A DNA stretch of 64,000 nucleotides from positions 24,671 to 88,670 of the forward strand of contig JBCCHB010000063.1 in NCBI GenBank assembly GCA_039028975.1, read 5' to 3'. This document shows, piece after piece, positions 16,300 to 24,822 of the stretch (the stretch's first letter is position 1; each line of letters opens with the position of its first letter). Made by a program: the position numbers and the translations under genes. The notes below the pieces were generated by a model. The model had not been told where the DNA came from and made no database searches. It saw nothing but the letters and a program-made list of their open reading frames with translations. The DNA is from JAHBNG01 sp039028975. GTDB lineage: Bacteria > Chloroflexota > Anaerolineae > Caldilineales > Caldilineaceae.

Positions 16300-17445
16300 T
16301 TACTGTCCACCATATGGATCCATTGCGTCTCGTAGGCCATCCCCCAGCATATTGAATCCCATAATTGCCGTGATCACAAAGGGCACCGGGATTAACAGCC
16401 ATGGGGTGAAGCGGATGGCACGGACGTTGGATACTTCTTGTAATAGAACACCCCAACTGGTCATGGGTGGGCGCAGCCCTAGGCCAAGAAAGCTCAAGGC
16501 GGTCTCAGCCAAAATCATACCGGGAATCGCTAATGTTGAAATAACGATAATATGGCTAATGGCACCAGGAATTAAATGCCGGAACATGATGCGGCTATCA
16601 TTGGCACCAAAGCTTTGGGCGGCCAGTACATACTCCCGTTCCCGGAGAGAGAGAACTAAGGCACGTACCTGACGAGCCAAGCCGCCCCAACGCACAAATG
16701 CGAGGATTATGGTCAGCATGAAATACTCCCAGCGTGGATCCCATGTGGGCGGGATAGTCGCTGCTAGGGCCATAAAGAGAGGGATATCTGGGAAAGCAGA
16801 GAGGAATTCGGTTACGCGCTGCACCACAATATCTGTCAAGCCACCGTAGTAACCAGAGATTGCCCCCAGAACTGCACCAAAGAGGAGAGTTAGAAACTGA
16901 CCAATCAGACCAATGAGTAGGGATAGACGTCCGCCAAATAGGATGCGCGAAAAGAGATCTCGCCCTAGTCGATCGGTACCAAAGAGGAAAGCGTACGCAT
17001 CCGGATTCTCCGGGTCAGTGCCATAAAAGTGGATGTTGCCCGGAATCACCCCCATCATATTGTACTCTTCTGCTCGGACAAAAAAGTACAATGGAAATTT
17101 CTGCGTCTTGTCAATCTCATAATAACGGCGACGCAACTTCATATCTATCTCTTCGGTCAGGCCATAAACAAATGGGCGCAGATGGAAGGTTCCTTCATCA
17201 TCCACAAAACGAGGAAGCTGTGGCGGTGCTTCAGGGAAATCTGACTCGAACTCCATGGTGTAAGGAGCAAAGAACTCGGCACCAATTGCACACATGACAT
17301 AGAAAGAAACAATTATGATGCCGCCAATGAGCGCCATGCGATTCCGCTTAAATTTCCACCAAACCAAGCTCCAATAGCTCTGGCTTACCTGAGTGTTTTT
17401 TGTTTTGGGTGCCGAGGTGGGGTTCGCTGTTTCCGCAACCGCCAT
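16300..17445 (-). CDS. oppC: Oligopeptide ABC transporter permease, OppC/DppC type
   Basis: About 381 aa with an N-terminal cytoplasmic segment, a first TM near residues 35-57, a long periplasmic-side loop of roughly 110 residues, and five further TMs in the BPD_transp_1 domain. The permease EAA-like loop that contacts the ATPases is seen in QVRALVLSLREREYVLAAQS, followed by AETALSFLGLGLRPP, typical of OppC. The start at 17445 (MAVAETANP) is preferred to the TTG at 17457 because GGAGG sits five bases before it. The long loop with RRRYYEIDKTQKFPLYFF is larger than in E. coli OppC and may be lineage-specific. Confidence 0.9.
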   Translation of the reverse strand: MAVAETANPTSAPKTKNTQVSQSYWSLVWWKFKRNRMALIGGIIIVSFYVMCAIGAEFFAPYTMEFESDFPEAPPQLPRFVDDEGTFHLRPFVYGLTEEIDMKLRRRYYEIDKTQKFPLYFFVRAEEYNMMGVIPGNIHFYGTDPENPDAYAFLFGTDRLGRDLFSRILFGGRLSLLIGLIGQFLTLLFGAVLGAISGYYGGLTDIVVQRVTEFLSAFPDIPLFMALAATIPPTWDPRWEYFMLTIILAFVRWGGLARQVRALVLSLREREYVLAAQSFGANDSRIMFRHLIPGAISHIIVISTLAIPGMILAETALSFLGLGLRPPMTSWGVLLQEVSNVRAIRFTPWLLIPVPFVITAIMGFNMLGDGLRDAMDPYGGQ

Positions 17446-17457
17446 ATTAACCTCCAA

Positions 17458-17573
17458 AGAATTGTAGATTACTGATTAGCGACTGTAGATTAGCTGAAAG
17501 TGGAGTTATAGATGTGTGGTGAATTCCAAGATCCCACTTGCTAATCGCCAATCATCAATCGTCAATCGTCAAT
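17458..17573. other. Intra-operon spacer with inverted AT-rich words
   Basis: Between oppB and oppC. GATTACTGATTAGCGA near 17468 is roughly complementary to TTGCTAATCGCCAATCATC near 17540, and short CAATCGT units repeat (17556-17571). A comparable word set occurs around 1440-1490. Possible eroded palindromic repeat. Confidence 0.4.
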
Positions 17574-18560
17574 TTAATCATATCGAATGCGTGGATCAGA
17601 CCAGGCAAGGGCCAAATCGGAAATCAAATTACCTAACAAAACCAAGCCAGTAAAAAAGACCAACGCAGTCCCTGCCATAAACATATCTTGTTTTTGAAGG
17701 GCATTGACATATAGGGGGCCAATCGTGGGTAGGTTAAGTACAATAGCTACCAAGGCATTGCCGGTAATAATGTTAGGCAGAGCCTCAGAGCCTAAAATGA
17801 CAATCAGTGGACTCATGGCAATACGTGCGGCATGTTTCCACGTTACGGTCCGCTTTTTAAGGCCGCGAGCGCGTGCAGCCTCTACAAAAGGTTGCCCTAA
17901 GGTATCCAACAAGTTGCCTCGCATAATGCGGATTAACCCCGCCGTTCCTGTGACGGCACCAATGAGTGCGGGAACCCATAGGTGTTTGAGTAAGTCCCAA
18001 AATTTGGCTAAACTCCACGGTGCACCACGGAATTCTTGTGAAAAGAGGCCGATCACATCCTGATCGAGATAGATAACTGTTACGAACAGAATCAGCAAGG
18101 CCAACAGAAATCCCGGCATGCCTAATCCAATAAAGCTAATCGTCGTAAAAATCTGATCACCTGCTGAATATTGGTTAACGGCTGAGTAGACCCCGATAGG
18201 AATGGCAATTGCCCAGACAAGAACCAATGTAGCTAGTGCTAATGCAACCGTCATGGCGAGTCGCTGTGCGATGAGATCGGCAACGGGTCGTTCAAATTCA
18301 AAGGATTCGCCAAAATCACCTAGTGCAAATTTGGAAGCCCAACCGATGTATCGCTGCATAAGTGGTTTATCGAGATCATAGCGTGCTCGATATTCCTCAA
18401 TACGGTTTTCGGCACTTCGATCACCACGCGCTTCCAGCTCTGCAAGTTTCTGCGTGAGAAAATCACCAGGTGGCAGATCGATAATCAGGAAACCAGCAAA
18501 GGAGACCAATATGACCATAATAACGGCGTAACCAAGGCGGCGAATAATATAGGCAAGCAT
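17574..18560 (-). CDS. oppB: Oligopeptide ABC transporter permease, OppB/DppB type
   Basis: A 328-aa permease with six TM segments. The N-terminus MLAYIIRRLGYAVIMVILVS is typical of OppB/DppB. The C-terminal part contains the ATPase-contact region FVEAARARGLKKRTVTWKHAARIAM, and a GLGMPGFLLALL segment lies in the TM3 region. Near residues 29-70, DLPPGDFLTQKLAELEARGD and a charged helix form an external loop after TM1, longer than in enteric OppB. Second gene of the operon, after oppA; the gap of 89 bp after oppA and the 128-bp gap before oppC could set unequal expression. Confidence 0.9.
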   Translation of the reverse strand: MLAYIIRRLGYAVIMVILVSFAGFLIIDLPPGDFLTQKLAELEARGDRSAENRIEEYRARYDLDKPLMQRYIGWASKFALGDFGESFEFERPVADLIAQRLAMTVALALATLVLVWAIAIPIGVYSAVNQYSAGDQIFTTISFIGLGMPGFLLALLILFVTVIYLDQDVIGLFSQEFRGAPWSLAKFWDLLKHLWVPALIGAVTGTAGLIRIMRGNLLDTLGQPFVEAARARGLKKRTVTWKHAARIAMSPLIVILGSEALPNIITGNALVAIVLNLPTIGPLYVNALQKQDMFMAGTALVFFTGLVLLGNLISDLALAWSDPRIRYD

Positions 18561-18649
18561 GATATCTTTATTTGAATGGAAGAAAGATAGTGGGCAGAGA
18601 ATTCACCCCTGCCCACCATACAAATTTAGTGGCTAATTAGAGACGAACT

Positions 18650-20668
18650 TTACTGCTCAATCCAGAACTGCTCTGGATGTTTGTTGCCAGGGCTACCAGG
18701 TGCCCATGGCCCGGTAATACCAGTTGCGGGAACATTTTTGAAGTTGTTCTTAATGATAACTGGCATAGGCTGGTCACCAGCGGCACCAAGGGTGAAGGGA
18801 CCTTCATCAATATGAACGCGAATGGCTTCCCAGACCAACTCGTGGCGCTTGCTTTCATCAGCCTCAGCCAAACCCTGATCATAGATGTCCTGCAATTTAG
18901 CGGCTGGGCTACCATCAAATGGCTCTTCTCCTTCGTCACCGCCTGTCTGTCGCCACTTGCCTTGCATAGGCCACGCCCGGTTGTCACGTAGAGGGAAGAT
19001 CCAGTCTGGATAAGTCCAGATATCCACCTCAGAGGCGTGGCAGTTACGCATCATGTAAAGAGCCTCTCTCTGGCGCAATGACCAATCAGGTTGACCAATT
19101 AGATTGTTAATAATCGTCTTAATCCCAACGGCTTCCAAGTCGCTAGCAAAGGACTCAGTGGCCTGAGTTGACATGATTTGGCCACCCCAATCACCGAGAT
19201 CGAGAACCATCTCGAATGGCGCACCACTTGGCAAATCGCGGAAACCATCGCCGTCAGCATCTACAAAACCGATCTCATCAAAGCGAGACATAGCCAGCTC
19301 TGGATCATGCTCTGCATCAGCGGCTGCCCATTCATCAAAAACTGCTTGGCCTTCTTCAGAAGCAAAGTGCCAAGCTTGGGGGCTAATGGTCGCCTGCTGT
19401 GCAATGCCAATACCGCCCCATGCTACGTCAATGAGACGTTCCCTGTCCATGGCCACAGAAAGTCCCTTGCGGAACTGGACGTTGCGGAGTAGCTCACGAA
19501 CCTCTAAGGCGGCCTCTTCATCCATATCCTCACTTAAGAAGTCCTGATTGATGAGCCAGCAGGGCCAGCCACCAGCGCCATTTACCCAATCCGTATTCAC
19601 TGTATAGTCGTTGGCCTCAGCCTGCTCAAGCAGAAGGGGAATCTTCAGCGGGTCATTGGCACCGCGGAAGCTGGCATCATATTTACCTTGAGAAATGCTC
19701 AAAACCCGCACTTCTTCGTCTTCGATCAACTCAACGTCTACTCTATCGATATAGGGAAGTTGGTTCCCTGCAGTATCAACTTTCCAGTAGTAAGGATTGC
19801 GTTCTAACAGCCAGCGTTCACCAGGAATCTGCTCCGTAACAACCCAAGCAAAGAGAGTCGGGAAGTCAGGATTCTCCCACCATTTATCCAATACTTCGAA
19901 TTCTTCCCAGTCAATGTCTTCATTATTGGTGGGCAGCAGTGGCTCTAGGTAGTGTTGAGGCTTCATCATGGGTTCCCACTCCCAGAAACCTTGGGCCATG
20001 ATGTAAGGCGTGATCCATTGGGGTCCGTCCCAACGCATAATCATGGTATAGTCATCTGGGAACTCGACATCCATTACTTCACCATCAGACTTAAATCCCC
20101 ACCAAGGAACCTGAACGACCTTATAGTCATCATTGTTGGCTAACTGAGTCCACCAGAATTCCAGATCTGCTGTCGTAAATGGTTCACCGTCTGACCATTT
20201 GACGCCTTCGCGGAAGTGGAGGGTGACTTCGCTACCATCCTCAGACCACTCAAACGCCTTGGCTAGGCCAGGTTCATAACCAGTGTAGTCATCCTTCCAG
20301 CGAATTGGTGGATCATACAGGACCATCTTGAAGTTGTTCATCCTGTTGTCCCAGGTTACAAAATTCCATGTGCCGCCATACTCACCAATCGATTCGTATG
20401 GTTCCACAACCATCGGGTCATTGGAGATGCGTTCATCAACGGGCGGCAACTCACCAGAGACAACCAATTCCGCCAACATGGGGGACTCGTTAAACTCACT
20501 CGGTGGGGCTGCTGGTTCGGCATCTGCGGCAGCATCGCTGGAAGATTCCTCTGACGAAGAATCAGCAGCCGCTGGAGCATCTGCTGGCGCAGGAGCACCA
20601 CCACAGGCGGCGATCACCATTGCCATGACAAGCAAAACGCTTAGCAATGTAAACCTTTTCTGTTTCAT
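18650..20668 (-). CDS. oppA: ABC transporter substrate-binding lipoprotein, family 5 (oligopeptide-binding type)
   Basis: A 672-aa lipoprotein. The signal peptide ends in the lipobox VIAAC with Cys22, followed by an Ala/Pro/Asp/Ser-rich tether to about residue 55. The SBP_bac_5 fold is indicated by GLAKAFEWSEDGSEVTLHFREGVKWSDGEPFT read in two halves, and by RKGLSVAMDRERLIDVAWGG. It is longer than E. coli OppA (about 540 aa), suggesting a large ligand or extra surface elements. It captures ligand outside the membrane for the OppBCDF system. The ribosome binding site AAGGAG lies nine bases before ATG. The first 22 codons and the upstream site closely match those of the sugar-binding lipoprotein at 26136. 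Confidence 0.9.
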   Translation of the reverse strand: MKQKRFTLLSVLLVMAMVIAACGGAPAPADAPAAADSSSEESSSDAAADAEPAAPPSEFNESPMLAELVVSGELPPVDERISNDPMVVEPYESIGEYGGTWNFVTWDNRMNNFKMVLYDPPIRWKDDYTGYEPGLAKAFEWSEDGSEVTLHFREGVKWSDGEPFTTADLEFWWTQLANNDDYKVVQVPWWGFKSDGEVMDVEFPDDYTMIMRWDGPQWITPYIMAQGFWEWEPMMKPQHYLEPLLPTNNEDIDWEEFEVLDKWWENPDFPTLFAWVVTEQIPGERWLLERNPYYWKVDTAGNQLPYIDRVDVELIEDEEVRVLSISQGKYDASFRGANDPLKIPLLLEQAEANDYTVNTDWVNGAGGWPCWLINQDFLSEDMDEEAALEVRELLRNVQFRKGLSVAMDRERLIDVAWGGIGIAQQATISPQAWHFASEEGQAVFDEWAAADAEHDPELAMSRFDEIGFVDADGDGFRDLPSGAPFEMVLDLGDWGGQIMSTQATESFASDLEAVGIKTIINNLIGQPDWSLRQREALYMMRNCHASEVDIWTYPDWIFPLRDNRAWPMQGKWRQTGGDEGEEPFDGSPAAKLQDIYDQGLAEADESKRHELVWEAIRVHIDEGPFTLGAAGDQPMPVIIKNNFKNVPATGITGPWAPGSPGNKHPEQFWIEQ

Positions 20669-20790
20669 TTGGTATGTCTCCTTAAGACAATAGATCGAAT
20701 AGGGAAAGATGTAGTTTATTCATAGTTCGCAGTTGCTTGGCTTCTTGGTCCAGAGTTCCTCTGACTAAGATACAAGATTTTGCGCTCTAC

Positions 20791-20877
20791 TATACTGCGG
20801 TTGGCCATAGATTTGAGAATAATTCAATTACATTTCAGTCGGGTAAACTATTCTCGTCAGTGACAGGGCCAAATATA
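20791..20877 (+). repeat. Dispersed palindromic repeat, family R1, copy 2
   Basis: The best-preserved R1 copy. It begins TATACTGCGGTTGGCCATAG and contains the 7-bp complementary words GAGAATA and TATTCTC separated by TCAATTACATTTCAGTCGGG-type sequence. It ends in GGGCCAAATATA. Alignable over its whole length with 34-115. Confidence 0.65.
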
Positions 20878-21321
20878 TTTATGTATTCCTTCTCCTCTTG
20901 CTCCATATTGACTGTATAGATACAGAAACCATCACTGCTGTAGACCTAAGGTCCATGCTGGAACGCCTAATATGGTATTGAGCGAATTAGGATTTACATA
21001 CGCAACTGGAAAGATGCAAGGGGGAGACGTTACTTAAAATAAATCAAAATAAAACATTCTGTCAAGGTGGGGGAGCCAGGGCGGAATTCTATGCAATAAT
21101 CAGCCTAGGTTTCTGACAAAATTAAAGGGATACTCCTCAAATTTAGAGACATTTTACAACAGGTACTCAGATTATGAAAAATCTTACATATAGTATATCA
21201 TCTTCTGAAATATATCCTAACTAACTATTGCTAAGCGTAAATCCTTAGACAGATTAATAACCGATGATCTCGCTTTCTGTAGCAAAACCTATTCGTACAG
21301 CCATTTATGACCAGATTTAAC

Positions 21322-21406
21322 TATACTCAGCTCCGTTTGAAAACCCGAGTTTTTTCTTCCTGTAGAGGTTGTGGAACACTCCGGATTTCAAAGCGACCGC
21401 AGTATA
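21322..21406 (-). repeat. 85-bp palindromic MITE-like repeat, family R2, copy 2
   Basis: Read on the minus strand it starts TTATACTGCGGTCGCTTTGAA and ends TTTCAAACGGAGCTGAGTATA, matching 112-196 in both arms and in length (85 bp). It lies 54 bp before the LacI-type start, so it occupies the promoter-proximal region of that gene. Confidence 0.75.
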
Positions 21407-21459
21407 AGATCTTTGTAACAAAATCTGTTAAATACAGAATCTAAATGCCATAAGATGAA

Positions 21460-22473
21460 ATGTCAGCCACAATAGAAGAAGTTGCTAAACTTTCAGGTGT
21501 CTCTACAGCAACAGTCAGTCGCGCGCTGCGTGGATTGCCAAATGTAGCACCCTCAACACGCGCCACCGTTATCCAAACGGCGGAAACGCTCAATTATGCA
21601 ATCAGTCCCCAGGCATCTCGTATTGCGAGCGGGCGTTCGATGATTGGGATTATTCGCCCATTAGTTGATCAATGGTTTTATGCCAAATTAGCCTTTAATG
21701 CGGAGATTGTGCTTTCAACGGCAGGATATGATGTTGTTCGCTACAGCATTGAACGCACCCAGATTCAGGCTCAATTTTTGAGGCAGTTGATAAACCGACG
21801 GCTCGTTGACGGGCTTATTTTTTCGACTGTGGTACTAGACACCGATGCCCTCTCCATCGTGCAAGATGCACGGCTACCTGTTGTCACGATTGAGACCATG
21901 ACTGAGGTATTCCCAAGTATAGGGATCGATAACTATGCTGCTGGTCAGTTAGCTACGCGCCATTTAATCAACCTGCGTCATCGCCGAATCGGTTTGATCA
22001 CTGGTGCAGAGAACGATCCGACAGGCTTTACCGTGACGAATGACCGCACCAGGGGATACCGAATTGCACTAAAAGAAGCAGGTATAGAATGGCGCCCCGA
22101 ATATGAGGCACAAGTGCCAGGGAACTACTACTACGAAGGGGGCGAAGAGGCCATGAAACAACTCTTTTCGCTTCACCAGCCGCCAACAGCCATCTTCGCT
22201 GTTACCGACGAAATGGCCATCGGGGCGTTAAAGGCTGTCCGAGACATGAACCTTCGCGTTCCGCAAGATATTTCGATTATTGGTTTTGATGACAATGAGG
22301 TGGCGGAATATATCGGGCTAACGACCATCCGTCAACCTGTGGCAGACTATGGGGAGGTGGCTGCGAAGCAAGTTATCCGACAATTTGGGAATGATTCAAG
22401 AGAAGAATCCCAGCATATTCAATTGCCAGTAGAGCTTATTTTGCGCACAACAACGGGACCGCACCAGAATTAA
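21460..22473 (+). CDS. LacI-family transcriptional regulator
   Basis: A 337-aa regulator. The N-terminal helix-turn-helix is complete: TIEEVAKLSGVSTATVSRAL at residues 3-22, then the hinge region with SRIASGRS near residue 60. The remainder is a periplasmic-binding-like effector domain, including IDNYAAGQLATRHLI, a ligand-binding-type DRTRGYRIAL stretch, and IIGFDDNEVAEYI. The effector is probably a sugar. It converges on the sugar ABC operon (172 bp between ends) and is divergent from oppA; control of the sugar operon is the more usual arrangement, but this is inference. An R2 repeat lies just upstream. Confidence 0.9.
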   Translation: MSATIEEVAKLSGVSTATVSRALRGLPNVAPSTRATVIQTAETLNYAISPQASRIASGRSMIGIIRPLVDQWFYAKLAFNAEIVLSTAGYDVVRYSIERTQIQAQFLRQLINRRLVDGLIFSTVVLDTDALSIVQDARLPVVTIETMTEVFPSIGIDNYAAGQLATRHLINLRHRRIGLITGAENDPTGFTVTNDRTRGYRIALKEAGIEWRPEYEAQVPGNYYYEGGEEAMKQLFSLHQPPTAIFAVTDEMAIGALKAVRDMNLRVPQDISIIGFDDNEVAEYIGLTTIRQPVADYGEVAAKQVIRQFGNDSREESQHIQLPVELILRTTTGPHQN

Positions 22474-22645
22474 TCGTATGTGGAGCAGGGTTTATAACGT
22501 ATATAAGTCGGGACGTGGAAAAGATCGCTGTCTTTGCTGTGCTGATTCTGGACTTCAAACTAGTTTGACTTAATCAAATATTTAAGTGAATTTGGATGAG
22601 TGTAACGACTCATCCTTATCATCTCCATCAATATTAGCCCCAATT

Positions 22646-23491
22646 TTACCCCTTTACTGCCCCAGCGGTTAATCCCTCAACTAATCGACGTTGGAAAATT
22701 AGCACCAATATTACTAGAGGAATTGTTACGACAACAGCTGCTGCCATAATGTCTGCCCACGGTATTTCAAACTGCTGTTCACCAGAGAATAGAGCCAATG
22801 CAACAGGTGCTGTCCGCGAAGTGTCGCTGATGGTAAACGTTAGGGCATAGAGGAATTCATTCCACGCATTGATGAAGGCAAGAAGCCCCGTTGTAACAAG
22901 CCCAGGAGCTGTAAGTGGGAGCAGAATCAGATAAAACGTCTGAAAAGTCGTGGCGCCATCCACATAAGCCGCTTGCTCCAGCTCTATGGGCAAACTCTGA
23001 AAGAAATTCGTTAACACCCATACTGTAAACGGTAGTGTAAACGTCAAATATGTAAGAATGAGAGCCCAAGGCGTGTTATAGATACCAAAAGCACGAACCA
23101 TTGTAAAGAGAGAACCTAGAATAGCAATTGCCGGGAACATGGTCATAGCTAACACTGTATAAAGGACAAGAGTTCTGCCGCGGAACTTTAGTCGCCCTAG
23201 TGCATAGGCACCGAATGAACCTATCAGCAGAGAAAGCGCAACTGTTGCAAGCGAAACAAAGGCAGAGTTGAGCAATGCTCTGCGGAAGGTTGCATTACGA
23301 AAAACTGTTCCGTATGCTTTGAAGGATGGGCTTTCTGGAAAATAACGCACGGGCGTATTGAAAAGATCACTCGGTGGAGTAAGGGATGAAACGATTGCCC
23401 AGTAAAATGGAAAGATTGTGTAGAAGATAATTACCAACACAATCAGCCAAAAGAGAATATTGTTGATCGGACTGCGTTTGCCACCTACCAT
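22646..23491 (-). CDS. Carbohydrate ABC transporter permease, MalG-like
   Basis: A 281-aa inner-membrane permease of the CUT1 type with six TMs. The ATPase-contact EAA loop is ELEQAAYVDGATTFQTFYLI followed by LPLTAPGLVT. The N-terminal TM is followed by SSLTPPSDLFNTPVRYFP, typical of the MalG/AraQ group. GGAGG lies before the ATG at 23491, which is three bases after the end of the MalF-like gene. Last gene of the operon; no ATP-binding subunit is encoded here, so a shared MsiK/UgpC-type ATPase from elsewhere in the genome is likely needed. Confidence 0.9.
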   Translation of the reverse strand: MVGGKRSPINNILFWLIVLVIIFYTIFPFYWAIVSSLTPPSDLFNTPVRYFPESPSFKAYGTVFRNATFRRALLNSAFVSLATVALSLLIGSFGAYALGRLKFRGRTLVLYTVLAMTMFPAIAILGSLFTMVRAFGIYNTPWALILTYLTFTLPFTVWVLTNFFQSLPIELEQAAYVDGATTFQTFYLILLPLTAPGLVTTGLLAFINAWNEFLYALTFTISDTSRTAPVALALFSGEQQFEIPWADIMAAAVVVTIPLVILVLIFQRRLVEGLTAGAVKG

Positions 23492-23494
23492 GCT

Positions 23495-24430
23495 CTACGC
23501 CTCCTGGTCTCTATATATAGTTGTCATGTAGAATACGACGAATATTCCAATGACCACAAAAATAGCTACACTAATCGTCGCACCATACCCCAACTTCTGG
23601 AACTGAATTAACTGGCGTTGGTTGAAGGTTGCCATTGATTCGGTTTGAAACGCTCCACTGGTCATGATCCAGATAATGTCAAAGACGCGAAGTGCGTCGA
23701 GCGTGCGAAAGATAAGTGCCACGACAATGGCCGGGCGCAAAAGAGGAAGTGTAATCGTGACAAACTGGCGCCACCCCGTTGCACCGTCGACCGATGCAGC
23801 TTCATAAACATCTGATGGGATCAACTGGAGGCCAGCGAGAAGTAGTAACGCCATAAACGGTGTAGTTTTCCAGACATCAACTGCTACGAGTGCTAGCATA
23901 GCAGTGTTATCACTCGCAATCCAGGCAATTTTTTGGGGTAGAATTGGGATAATCCGAGTAAAAAAGTCATTAAATACACCAAAAACATCGTGATACATCC
24001 ATTTCCACATTTGAGAAGAGACTGCCGTCGGAATTGCCCACGGTACAAGCATTGATGTACGCATCAAACCCCGTCCTGGGAACTTGCTATTAACAACCAG
24101 GGCAATACCCAAACCAAGGATCAGTTCAAGAATTACAGAAGAAATAGAAAAACGGATGGTATTCCACACCGATTCCCACCATCCAGAACTTCTCAGCAAA
24201 CGGCTATAGTTTTCAAATCCTACATACTCCCATGCTTTTGAACTACCTAATTTGGCTTCAAAGAATGTGACATATATTGTGCTAATAAGTGGGTATGCAG
24301 CAACAAGCAAAACAACAATGATGGTAGGCGCCAAGAAAAGCCACGCAATCCGTTCTACGCGTTTTTCGGTTTGGCTCAAAGCCTCTCTCCTAAACATCCC
24401 TGGTCTGGATTTAATTGACTGGGTAGCCAA
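23495..24430 (-). CDS. Carbohydrate ABC transporter permease, MalF/UgpA-like
   Basis: About 312 aa with six TMs. After the first TM a FVTFFEAKLG-type segment leads into the periplasmic loop, and the EAA loop is DVYEAASVDGATGWRQFVTI followed by LPLLRPAIV. The start is taken as TTG at 24430 (MATQSIKSRPG) because AAAGGAG sits seven bases before it; the ATG at 24469 would add 13 residues without a good site. It forms the translocation channel with the MalG-like protein. The gap to the binding-protein gene is unusually long (392 bp) and filled with repeats and a strong hairpin. Confidence 0.88.
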   Translation of the reverse strand: MATQSIKSRPGMFRREALSQTEKRVERIAWLFLAPTIIVVLLVAAYPLISTIYVTFFEAKLGSSKAWEYVGFENYSRLLRSSGWWESVWNTIRFSISSVILELILGLGIALVVNSKFPGRGLMRTSMLVPWAIPTAVSSQMWKWMYHDVFGVFNDFFTRIIPILPQKIAWIASDNTAMLALVAVDVWKTTPFMALLLLAGLQLIPSDVYEAASVDGATGWRQFVTITLPLLRPAIVVALIFRTLDALRVFDIIWIMTSGAFQTESMATFNQRQLIQFQKLGYGATISVAIFVVIGIFVVFYMTTIYRDQEA

Positions 24431-24501
24431 AATTAATCTCCTTTGTATTCTGTGCTGGGGCGTAGGCAAATAACGTATCTGATAGGAGTTAACGCTTTAG
24501 T

Positions 24502-24560
24502 ATCAGTAGTCCGCAGTCTTTTGGATAATAAGCCCAGAGTCAGCTCTGCCGATGTTGTTA
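24502..24560 (+). repeat. Dispersed repeat, family R5, copy inside the sugar ABC operon
   Basis: The words CAGTAGTCCGCAGTC, CAGAGTCAGCTCT and CGATGTTGTT match 62146-62200 (CAGTAGTCCGCAGTC, AAAGTCGGCTCT, CGATGTCATT). They match 20721-20765 more loosely and 7250-7310 on the other strand. Confidence 0.6.
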
Positions 24561-24576
24561 CCACCGCGGGCAACTG

Positions 24577-24638
24577 GGTCAATATGAAAATATGTATGGG
24601 GACATTATCCTAAAACAACTGTCCCCATACAATTGACC
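24577..24638 (-). promoter_or_regulatory. Strong intra-operon hairpin between binding protein and permease genes
   Basis: Exact 12-bp arms TGTATGGGGACA (24593-24604) and TGTCCCCATACA (24620-24631), extended outside by GGTCAAT (24577-24583) and ATTGACC (24632-24638). There is no T-run typical of a full terminator. In an operon that needs far more binding protein than permease, such a hairpin could attenuate transcription or protect the upstream mRNA from 3' decay. The structure is seen; the function is inferred. Confidence 0.65.
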
Positions 24639-24655
24639 TACCAAACTTATAGTTC

Positions 24656-24815
24656 TAAGAAGCCGTCTGGAAAGTCATCCTGAGAAGCCCGCGACGAAGG
24701 AGCTCACGACTATGTGACCTATAAACGCAGATTCTTCAGTCGCTCCGCTCGAGGTTGCTTCGCAACTGTAACCAAGCAGAATGACGCGCTTCCCCCCTTT
24801 TCAGACAGCTTCTTA
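24656..24815 (+). repeat. 160-bp terminal-inverted-repeat element, family R3, copy 1
   Basis: Starts TAAGAAGCCGTCTGGAAA and ends TTTTCAGACAGCTTCTTA, nearly perfect inverted ends, with GTCATCCTG and CAGAATGAC as a second inner pair. It contains CAGATTCTTCAGTCGCTCCG, identical in the second copy at 60388-60525. It begins eight bases after the stop of the sugar-binding protein gene (reading that gene's direction). MITE-like. Confidence 0.75.
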
Positions 24816-24822
24816 TGTAAAA

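Larger units (their letters stand above)
20669..21459. other. Divergent regulatory region (oppA / lacI-type gene) with three dispersed repeats
   Basis: A 791-bp gap with no gene. In order it holds an R5 copy at 20721-20765, an R1 copy at 20791-20877, a ~45-bp segment at 21173-21218 that matches 26578-26624, and an R2 copy at 21322-21406. Promoters for oppA (leftward) and the LacI-type gene (rightward) must lie here, but none could be pinned down. Confidence 0.55.
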
